Origin: Buttiauxella izardii
Lineage (GTDB): Bacteria; Pseudomonadota; Gammaproteobacteria; Enterobacterales; Enterobacteriaceae
Assembly: GCF_003601925.1 (NCBI RefSeq)
Contig: NZ_QZWH01000050.1
Span: forward strand, 1-34,988
Length of the DNA stretch: 34,988 nt
Reading direction: 5' to 3'
The notes under the pieces were generated by a model. It did not search any database, was not told the DNA's origin, and was given only the letters and a program-made list of their open reading frames with translations. The position numbers and the translations under genes are program-made. Of this stretch, positions 29,578 to 34,988 are shown piece after piece; positions within the stretch are counted from its first letter, which is position 1; the number at the start of each line of letters is the position of its first letter.

Positions 29578-30282
29578 ATGCAGGAAAGCAAAACACGGAT
29601 TTTTTTGCGTAACCCTTTTTGCCGCGCGGCCGTCGTCAGTAAACGGCCATTAATGCGTGACGGTTTGCAGTTCATCATGGCACAGAGAGCGCCGCAGTCA
29701 TCAGTCGTTTTACTGTCTGACTACTCGGAATTGAACCGCGAGATGCTGGCGAAAATTGATGTGGTGGTGCTTGAGTTGGATAGCTCGCTACAAGAAATCT
29801 TTGGCGAATGTGAATTTCTTAACTCGCTACACCATCAATATCGGCAGATTCAGTGGATCATCATGTTGCCCGCGCATTTGACCAATATTGCCATCGAACG
29901 TCTGCTGAACTCTAAAACATCGTTGCTTTCTTTATATGAGCCGATGAGCAGTATTATCGAGCATGTCTTTAACAGCGGTGGCGAAGTCGAACGAATTAGC
30001 CGGCTTTTGTTGCAGGAGAAAGCGGCGCAATCTTCCGCTACAGAAGTGCCCAGTAATAGTCTGACTTTTTCCGAGCGTAGAGTTTTACGATTAATCAGCA
30101 AAGGTTGGCAGTTGACGCAAATTGCGACGTTACTCGAGAAAAATTATAAAACCGTCAGTGCCCAAAAAAGCAGTGCGCTACGCCGCCTGGGATTGAAAAG
30201 TGATGCCGAAATGTTTGCGTGGATGATCAGCGAAAGCGGTATGCAGGAGCTGAATTTGCCACCGGATAATGCAGTAGGATGA
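29578..30282 (+). CDS. yjjQ: LuxR-type regulator YjjQ
   Basis: 234 residues (E. coli YjjQ 241). The C-terminal domain LTFSERRVLRLISKGWQLTQIATLLEKNYKTVSAQKSSALRRLGL and the tail DAEMFAWMISESGMQELNLP match YjjQ closely. The N-terminal domain (AAVVSKRPLMRDGLQFIMAQ, KIDVVVLELDSS) is receiver-like but not a normal phosphoacceptor. The SD AAGGAG lies eight bases ahead of the ATG, and the gene is cotranscribed with the preceding LuxR gene. In E. coli YjjQ is an H-NS-silenced repressor of motility and capsule-related genes that acts without phosphorylation. Confidence 0.8.
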   Translation: MQESKTRIFLRNPFCRAAVVSKRPLMRDGLQFIMAQRAPQSSVVLLSDYSELNREMLAKIDVVVLELDSSLQEIFGECEFLNSLHHQYRQIQWIIMLPAHLTNIAIERLLNSKTSLLSLYEPMSSIIEHVFNSGGEVERISRLLLQEKAAQSSATEVPSNSLTFSERRVLRLISKGWQLTQIATLLEKNYKTVSAQKSSALRRLGLKSDAEMFAWMISESGMQELNLPPDNAVG

Positions 30283-30344
30283 TGTTTGTCAGACAGGACT
30301 GAGGAGCGTTGGCTGCTCCTAAGTCTGCTGATTATTGGCAAACA
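30283..30344. terminator. Hairpin between convergent yjjQ and the YbaK-type gene
   Basis: Nested inverted repeats: TGTTTG (30283-30288) with CAAACA (30339-30344), and AGGAGC (30302-30307) with GCTCCT (30315-30320). They cover the whole gap and the end of the opposite gene. There is no T-run, so terminator strength is uncertain. Confidence 0.4.
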
Positions 30345-30790
30345 TCGACCCAGTGAGCGGCGGTCAGTTCAGCCAGTCGAGTCGGGGAAATCCGCACCGC
30401 GCTATGAATCGCTCCAGCGGCTGGCAAAACTTCTTCGTATTGTTTCAGAGAAATATCGCAATAAACCGTTAAGGGATTCTCCAGACCAAACGGGCAAACG
30501 CCGCCTACGGGGTGGCCTGTCCAGATAACCACTTCATCGCTGCTTAGCATGCGGGCCTTGGCCCCAAATACGGTTTTGAGCTTTTTATTATCCAGGCGTG
30601 CATCGCCTTTCGCGACAACCAGCACAACCCTGTCTTTCACTTTCAACGACAATGTTTTGGCGATTTGACCCGGTTCAACACGATGAGCCGCTGCGGCCAG
30701 CGCAACCGTTGCGGTGCTTTGGTTTAGTTCGATGATGTTGATATCAGGGGCGTTTTCGGCAAAAAATTGCCGGACAGACTGCAGGCTCAT
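30332..30790 (-). CDS. YbaK/EbsC-family aminoacyl-tRNA deacylase-like protein
   Basis: 152-residue single-domain protein of the YbaK/ProX superfamily. Members hydrolyse mischarged aminoacyl-tRNAs in trans (for example Cys-tRNA-Pro or Ala-tRNA-Pro). Family markers are QIAKTLSLKVKDRVVLVVAKGDARLD, with the conserved lysine of strand 2, LSSDEVVIWTGHPVGGVCPFGL, the signature GG-x-C-P-x-G loop, and VYCDISLKQYEEVLPAAG near the end. The SD is GGGAG seven bases before the ATG. It is not E. coli YbaK or YeaK by position, and the specificity cannot be told. It stands alone, divergent from the PTS gene. Confidence 0.85.
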   Translation of the reverse strand: MSLQSVRQFFAENAPDINIIELNQSTATVALAAAAHRVEPGQIAKTLSLKVKDRVVLVVAKGDARLDNKKLKTVFGAKARMLSSDEVVIWTGHPVGGVCPFGLENPLTVYCDISLKQYEEVLPAAGAIHSAVRISPTRLAELTAAHWVDVCQ

Positions 30791-30932
30791 GCTTTTCTCC
30801 CATTTTAGTCAGCAAATAATTTGGCATAAGTCTGTGCTATATGTAAACCAGTGAAATTCGCCCTGCGAATGCGGCATGAAAGCGCGATGTTGTGACGTGA
30901 AATACCTAAAGAACTCAAACTTTCAGTTATTT

Positions 30933-30948
30933 TTCGATCTTCTTCACA
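30933..30948. promoter_or_regulatory. Possible CRP site upstream of the PTS EIIC gene
   Basis: TTCGA-TCTTCT-TCACA matches TGTGA-N6-TCACA in 8 of 10 core bases and ends 4 bp before the large operator dyad. A CRP activator site in this place would fit a PTS sugar gene. Confidence 0.4.
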
Positions 30949-30952
30949 ATCA

Positions 30953-30981
30953 CTGCAACCGGTTTCAGTAACCGGTTGCAG
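30953..30981. promoter_or_regulatory. Perfect 29-bp operator dyad of LacI/GalR type
   Basis: Arms CTGCAACCGGTT (30953-30964) and AACCGGTTGCAG (30970-30981) are perfect inverted copies around TCAGT. Each arm contains the self-palindromic AACCGGTT core also found in front of ascF, so the site can be read as two overlapping LacI-family operators 12 bp apart. The right arm supplies the -35 hexamer of the predicted promoter, so a bound repressor would block RNA polymerase. Confidence 0.75.
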
Positions 30982-31004
30982 TCGGTGAAATAGCGATGAA
31001 TACT
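30976..31004 (+). promoter_or_regulatory. Sigma-70 promoter of the PTS EIIC gene
   Basis: TTGCAG (-35, 30976-30981), 17 bp, AATACT (-10, 30999-31004). Start expected near 31011, about 34 nt before the ATG. Confidence 0.5.
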
Positions 31005-31044
31005 GAAATGGTCACCTACCTGTATCCAATAATAAGAGCAGCCT

Positions 31045-32391
31045 ATGTCTACGAATCATGCAGCCTTTAATTTGATATTCCGCTTTGTAGAAAATTACGT
31101 GAGTCCCGTCGCTGGGCGAATTTCCTCACAACGTCATGTTATGGCGATTCGTGATGGGTTTATTTCGGCGATGCCATTTATGATTGTCGGTTCGTTCCTG
31201 CTGGTGTTTGCTTATCCGCCGTTCTCACCAACCACCACCTGGGGTTTTGCCCGTGCGTGGCTGGATGCAGCAAAACATTTCGAAGGTCAAATTCTGACGC
31301 CGTTTGATATGACGATGGGCATTATGTCTATCTACATTTGTGCGGCTATTGCTTACAACCTCGGTAAACATTATGTGAAGTCGCACGGCCTGGATCCGTT
31401 CATGTGTGCGATGCTTTCTTTGATGGCTTTCCTGCTGGTCGCGGCTCCGAAAACCAAAGGCGTTATGCCAATGGATAGCCTGGGTGGGACGGGGATCTTT
31501 ACTGCGATCCTGGTAGCGATCTACTGCGTTGAAATGATGCGCTTCCTGAAAGCACACAATATTGGGATCAAACTTCCTGACCAGGTTCCACCGATGATCA
31601 AGAACTCCTTTGATCTGCTGATTCCGGTGCTGGTGGTGGTTCTGACGCTTTATCCGCTGAGCCTGTTGATTCAGTCACAGTTCGACATGCTGATTCCACA
31701 AGCGATTATGTCGGTGTTTAAACCACTGGTTTCTGCTGCTGACTCATTACCTGCGATTCTGCTTGCAGTGTTGATTGGCCACCTGCTGTGGTTTGCAGGC
31801 ATCCATGGTGCGGCGATTGTTTCCGGTATGCTGCAAATGTTCTGGCTGACCAACCTCGGCATGAACCAGAGCGCACTGGCGCAAGGCGCACCGTTGCCAC
31901 ACATCTTTATGGAAGCGTTCTGGACGTTCTTTATTGTGGTCGGCGGTTCTGGTGCCACCATGGGGCTGGTGATTTGCTATCTGCGCAGTAAGTCAGCGCA
32001 CCTGCGTTCGATTGGCCGCCTGAGTATTGTTCCAACGTGCTTTAACATTAACGAGCCGGTGATTTTCGGTACGCCAATTGTAATGAACCCGGTGTTCTTT
32101 ATTCCGTTCCTGCTGGCGCCAATGGTCAACGCTGTGCTGGCGTGGGGCGCAATGAAAATGGATCTGATTGGGCGTGTTATTTCAGTGGTGCCGTGGACCG
32201 CACCTGCACCAATCGGTGCCGCATGGGCGCTGGGTTGGGACTTCCGTGCAGCAATCCTGGTCATTCTGCTGGCTGTGGTTTCGGCGATTATCTACTTCCC
32301 GTTCTTCAAAGTGTACGAGAAGCAGTTGCTGGAGCAGGAAGCCGAAGAAGCACAGAAAGCTTCTGGCGAAGAGAGCCAACAAGCCGCTTAA
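31045..32391 (+). CDS. Orphan PTS EIIC permease, cellobiose/lactose (ChbC-like) family
   Basis: 448-residue inner-membrane EIIC domain with about ten helices. It has the N-terminal MAIRDGFISAMPFMIVGSF, the substrate-site motif HLLWFAGIHGAAIVSG, and the Lac-family signature FNINEPVIFGTPIVMNP with its key glutamate. This places it with ChbC/CelB. The tail (QLLEQEAEEAQKASGEESQQ) is charged. No EIIA or EIIB gene and no phospho-glycosidase lies beside it, so it must borrow subunits encoded elsewhere. The promoter carries a LacI-type dyad and possible CRP site. A terminator follows, so it is transcribed alone. The probable sugar is a beta-diglucoside such as cellobiose, by family only. Confidence 0.9.
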   Translation: MSTNHAAFNLIFRFVENYVSPVAGRISSQRHVMAIRDGFISAMPFMIVGSFLLVFAYPPFSPTTTWGFARAWLDAAKHFEGQILTPFDMTMGIMSIYICAAIAYNLGKHYVKSHGLDPFMCAMLSLMAFLLVAAPKTKGVMPMDSLGGTGIFTAILVAIYCVEMMRFLKAHNIGIKLPDQVPPMIKNSFDLLIPVLVVVLTLYPLSLLIQSQFDMLIPQAIMSVFKPLVSAADSLPAILLAVLIGHLLWFAGIHGAAIVSGMLQMFWLTNLGMNQSALAQGAPLPHIFMEAFWTFFIVVGGSGATMGLVICYLRSKSAHLRSIGRLSIVPTCFNINEPVIFGTPIVMNPVFFIPFLLAPMVNAVLAWGAMKMDLIGRVISVVPWTAPAPIGAAWALGWDFRAAILVILLAVVSAIIYFPFFKVYEKQLLEQEAEEAQKASGEESQQAA

Positions 32392-32413
32392 TCAGGGTGT
32401 AATCAATGAGATG

Positions 32414-32437
32414 AAACGGTGGGGAAACCCACCGTTT
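32414..32437. terminator. Bidirectional terminator between the EIIC gene and fhuF
   Basis: AAACGGTGGG-GAAA-CCCACCGTTT: a 10-bp perfect stem with a GNRA tetraloop, followed by TTGCTTTTT on the plus strand. It lies between the convergent EIIC and fhuF stops. Confidence 0.85.
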
Positions 32438-32443
32438 TGCTTT

Positions 32444-33232
32444 TTACTTTAAGGTGCAGTCACCGCAGCGTTGAACGTCTGGCAGTTTATAGCGTTGGCA
32501 GCAGGTGCGACGTACCAGCATTCCTTCACGAAGAATCACGGTGCGATAGAGCGGGTTATCCTGACCATCGCGCAACTGCTTCTCAAAGAAACAAGCATGG
32601 CGTAATTCGGCAATCGTCGATTCATCCAGCAACTCTCGCAGCTCGCCAAAAAACCAGTTCAGCAAATACCCGGTATTACTCCAGATGAGTTTCCCGTTAA
32701 TCTCACCGCTATTTTCTAGCGCATTCACCACCGGCATTAACCCGTTGATAATCAATTTCTCAAGGCGTTGAGCTAACGGTTGAGTGGTAGCGACTCTATC
32801 TTCCTGAACGTCTATCCAGAAAGTGGCTGCTCGACCTGTTTCGTGAAACTCGACGTGGATTCGCTGGGGATCAATATCCAGCGCGCGCGGTTGGGTAATC
32901 AACGCCATGACTAACGGCGGAACCAGCAAACCCAGATACCATTGCGCCCACAGTGATTTTAGCGGTTTTCCTTCCCGCTCGAGCTGTGGCTGATTGCGAT
33001 AAATATGGTCGCTGTAGCAGGCGAGAAGCGAAGTTAATGCAGTAGGTTGCGCCCATTGATGCAGAGTCAGGCTGGAGGCGGGGGCATGTTCATTCAGTTT
33101 AATGATGTCGTTGAAGTACGGGCGATGCGCCGTGAAATGCGCACGCAGCTCATCCGCAAGCGTTGATTGCGTGCTCGTGAAAGGCGGTTGCCATGCCTGG
33201 AAATCATCAAACTGTGTAGACTGAAACGCCAT
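32444..33232 (-). CDS. fhuF: Ferric siderophore reductase FhuF
   Basis: 262 residues, the length of E. coli FhuF, starting at the ATG of MAFQSTQ; a TTG two codons upstream is less likely. FhuF is a [2Fe-2S] protein at the cytoplasmic membrane that reduces iron in hydroxamate siderophores (ferrioxamine B, coprogen, ferrichrome). The unusual cluster ligands C-C-X10-C-X2-C are C244, C245, C256 and C259, the same residues as in E. coli. A Fur-box-like sequence lies 21 bp upstream, so iron-repressed expression is expected. Confidence 0.94.
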   Translation of the reverse strand: MAFQSTQFDDFQAWQPPFTSTQSTLADELRAHFTAHRPYFNDIIKLNEHAPASSLTLHQWAQPTALTSLLACYSDHIYRNQPQLEREGKPLKSLWAQWYLGLLVPPLVMALITQPRALDIDPQRIHVEFHETGRAATFWIDVQEDRVATTQPLAQRLEKLIINGLMPVVNALENSGEINGKLIWSNTGYLLNWFFGELRELLDESTIAELRHACFFEKQLRDGQDNPLYRTVILREGMLVRRTCCQRYKLPDVQRCGDCTLK

Positions 33233-33252
33233 CGACAAACAAGACCACTAAT

Positions 33253-33271
33253 ACAAATGATAATGATTGCC
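33253..33271 (-). promoter_or_regulatory. Fur box of fhuF
   Basis: ACAAATGATAATGATTGCC matches the 19-bp Fur consensus in 13 positions, including an intact run of nine in the centre (AATGATAAT). It is 21 bp upstream of the fhuF start. Confidence 0.7.
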
Positions 33272-33350
33272 AATCCTATCTATAGGCAAAGCCTTTAGCA
33301 AGGCCATTTTATGCGCAGGAAGAGTGGGATCAGGTAAGTCGTTGTTTGGC

Positions 33351-34415
33351 TTAGTTTGTGAGCAGCGAATCGCTAATCAGAATGCTATTACGGCCCTGGC
33401 GTTTTGCACGATACAGAGCAGCATCCGCCTGGCGTAACGCTTCTTCAATATCTGATTGCTCAAGTGGCGCGATACCGATGCTGGCTGTCACATGCGTGGC
33501 GACGTCTTCATTAAACAGGTGAGGGATTTTTAAATCATAAACACGCTGGCGAATTCGCTCGGCGGTTTGCATGGCACGCTCGGCGTCAATGTCCGTCAGC
33601 AACACCATAAATTCTTCGCCGCCATAGCGGGTGACGACATCGCGTGAGCGAACCGTATCGCGAATTGCGGCTGAGATGTGTGTCAACGCCTGGTCGCCCA
33701 TGCTGTGGCCGTAGTTGTCGTTGTAGGCTTTGAAATGGTCGATATCTAACAGCAGCACGAAGTGCTGACCGCTGCCTAACGCCAGAATAGTATCGAGACG
33801 GTTACGAAACCCACGGCGGTTATACAAGCCGGTGAGCGGGTCCAGCATACTCAAATCAGTCAGCGTTTCTTTTTCTTCGAGTAACTTATCCATCAGGCGA
33901 CGGGTAAAATTATCATTACGTTTCTGAATGATATGCTGGATCGTAATACCAAAACCAGGAAGAACAACGGAATACAGTACACGTGGCCAGTTAGCGCCCT
34001 GGTCGAGCCATAAAATCACAGCCGTTACGGGCAGGCAGGAAGCCAAAAAGGCCTGGATATTATTGATAAAAGAAATCGAGCCAATAAATAATATGGCTAA
34101 TAAAGCAATAATCAGAAAATTAAGATCAATAACGGACATCGCACTGACTTTTATATAGATATGCCATGCCCAAAGTAACCCAATTATTAACGAAATGGCG
34201 TTAATGTTAATTAGCTTCTTTTTGTTCACGAACTGCCAGAGCAGACACGACAGGCTAACAGCCAGCACCAGGATGATAGGGACCGTGAAACGTTGTGTGT
34301 TAACTGATGGCGACACCATACTAAATCCCGCAGAAAAGGCGTTTAGTAATAAAAATAAACGCAACGAGAGTTGATGTTTCCCTTTCAGTAATGCGCGCCA
34401 GGTTGTTGCTGTCAT
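33351..34415 (-). CDS. Membrane-bound diguanylate cyclase (GGDEF)
   Basis: 354 residues. About six hydrophobic helices fill residues 15-165 (LFLLLNAFSAGFSMV, VPIILVLAVSLSCLLWQFV, FLIIALLAILFIGSISFI and others), forming an integral-membrane sensing region without a large periplasmic loop. A short coiled coil (RRLMDKLLEEKETLTDLS) leads into the GGDEF domain, which starts with MLDPLTGLYNRRGF. The active-site motif is GGEEF at 265-269 and the product-inhibition I-site RxxD (RSRD, 256-259) is intact, so it should be an active, feedback-controlled c-di-GMP synthase. It lies between fhuF and yjjZ, which are neighbours in E. coli. The upstream region is AT-rich and shares the divergent space with yjjZ. 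Confidence 0.92.
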   Translation of the reverse strand: MTATTWRALLKGKHQLSLRLFLLLNAFSAGFSMVSPSVNTQRFTVPIILVLAVSLSCLLWQFVNKKKLININAISLIIGLLWAWHIYIKVSAMSVIDLNFLIIALLAILFIGSISFINNIQAFLASCLPVTAVILWLDQGANWPRVLYSVVLPGFGITIQHIIQKRNDNFTRRLMDKLLEEKETLTDLSMLDPLTGLYNRRGFRNRLDTILALGSGQHFVLLLDIDHFKAYNDNYGHSMGDQALTHISAAIRDTVRSRDVVTRYGGEEFMVLLTDIDAERAMQTAERIRQRVYDLKIPHLFNEDVATHVTASIGIAPLEQSDIEEALRQADAALYRAKRQGRNSILISDSLLTN

Positions 34416-34646
34416 ATCACAAAATTCTTTCGACTCATGCTCAACGTTATATTGTTGAATATATTATAAAAAATACAGGGAAGGTGATTGCTTGATGCAA
34501 TTATCTATTTTCTAATCATGGGTTTAACATCGCTGCTCAATCTATCACCTTAACGAAATCATGTCATCTGATGATGAGGAATGCTTAACATTTCTAATGT
34601 AAAACAGTGAATACACCGCGCTGACAAACGAGAAATTATATCATAT

Positions 34647-34665
34647 GATATTGGTTATCATTTTC
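34647..34665 (+). promoter_or_regulatory. Fur box of yjjZ
   Basis: GATATTGGTTATCATTTTC matches the Fur consensus GATAATGATAATCATTATC in 15 of 19 positions and lies 16 bp upstream of the yjjZ start codon. It would block the yjjZ promoter or, by looping, the divergent diguanylate cyclase promoter. Confidence 0.7.
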
Positions 34666-34681
34666 AATTGGTGCGATAGCG

Positions 34682-34924
34682 ATGATATTACAACGTCAGT
34701 TAGAAAGCGCATGGGGGGTGTTGATACCGGGAGGCATTGTCGCGGCATTGCTATGTCTGGATTTAACGTTTAGCCAGTGGCGGGGATTGATTGTATTGGG
34801 GTTATTGGCGACAACAGGCATGCTGTACCATAAGCGGTTACGTCATTTTGTCTTGTTACCATCATGCGTAGCGGTTGCCAGTGGGCTTGCATTGGTGATG
34901 ATGAATTTGGAAGCGATGAAATAG
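34682..34924 (+). CDS. yjjZ: DUF1435 membrane protein YjjZ
   Basis: 80-residue small inner-membrane protein of unknown function. Two or three hydrophobic helices are visible: LIPGGIVAALLCLDLTF, GLIVLGLLATTGMLY and FVLLPSCVAVASGLALVMM, the last two separated by the basic loop HKRLRH. LESAWGVLIPG and MLYHKRLRHFVLLPSC are the conserved DUF1435 stretches. A Fur-box-like site overlaps its promoter region, and in E. coli the gene is in the Fur regulon next to fhuF. The SD is weak (GCGATAGC). Confidence 0.85.
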   Translation: MILQRQLESAWGVLIPGGIVAALLCLDLTFSQWRGLIVLGLLATTGMLYHKRLRHFVLLPSCVAVASGLALVMMNLEAMK

Positions 34925-34988
34925 GGAGGTAACGCTGAGAGTGTTGCAAGAAGAGAGTGATAAGAATTGGTGCGAAGAGAGGGACTTG
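34925..34988. other. Right-edge sequence after yjjZ
   Basis: 64 bp of purine-rich sequence with no recognisable gene or hairpin. In E. coli rsmC follows yjjZ from the opposite strand; nothing of it is visible here. Confidence 0.3.

Overview
The window looks like a chromosomal segment of a member of the Enterobacteriaceae. Nearly every gene has a recognisable counterpart in Escherichia/Klebsiella/Enterobacter-type genomes (lsrFGK, patA, proP, aer, ascGFB, yjjA/yjjB/yjjP, fhuF, yjjZ), with moderate GC content, short intergenic gaps and REP-like repeats at gene ends. The gene order is not that of E. coli K-12, so this is a different genus; I do not name one. I see no rRNA, tRNA, insertion sequence, prophage or CRISPR array. 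All identifications come from reading the translated sequence and from knowledge of the families; no search was run.

Layout. 1-3.0 kb: a reduced AI-2 (Lsr) locus, with lsrK running off the left edge and lsrF-lsrG divergent from it; lsrR and the importer genes lsrACDB are not between them. 3.0-4.7 kb: patA (putrescine aminotransferase) with a TTG start and a sigma-54 promoter. 4.7-9.8 kb: a five-gene peptide/opine-type ABC importer operon with overlapping genes and a repeat element between its first and second genes. 10.0-13.3 kb: proP (osmoprotectant symporter) divergent from aer (aerotaxis receptor, sigma-28-like promoter). aer and patA are direct neighbours in E. coli, so the importer and proP appear to be inserted between them. 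13.4-14.5 kb: curA-like reductase. 14.5-18.7 kb: ascG / ascF-ascB, aryl-beta-glucoside uptake and hydrolysis. 18.8-22.4 kb: a LysR regulator divergent from an MHS-type symporter plus an M20 amidohydrolase. 22.5-23.5 kb: a lone methyltransferase, followed by a three-unit REP cluster.

23.7-34.9 kb is a rearranged version of the E. coli yjjA...yjjZ region. yjjA, yjjB and yjjP are present, but dnaT-dnaC are missing from their usual place and a TetR gene sits there. pobA-pobR (4-hydroxybenzoate hydroxylase and its AraC-type regulator) lie between yjjP and a pair of LuxR-type regulators related to YjjQ/BglJ. A YbaK-type deacylase and an orphan cellobiose-type PTS EIIC precede fhuF. A membrane diguanylate cyclase separates fhuF from yjjZ, and both fhuF and yjjZ carry Fur-box-like sites.

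Themes. Beta-glucoside use recurs: the asc operon, an orphan EIIC whose promoter carries a perfect 29-bp dyad built from the same AACCGGTT core seen in front of ascF, and YjjQ/BglJ-type regulators. The most interesting points are this shared operator, the trimmed lsr locus, the missing dnaTC, a strong RNA hairpin abutting the tetR ribosome-binding site, and the insertions into otherwise conserved neighbourhoods.
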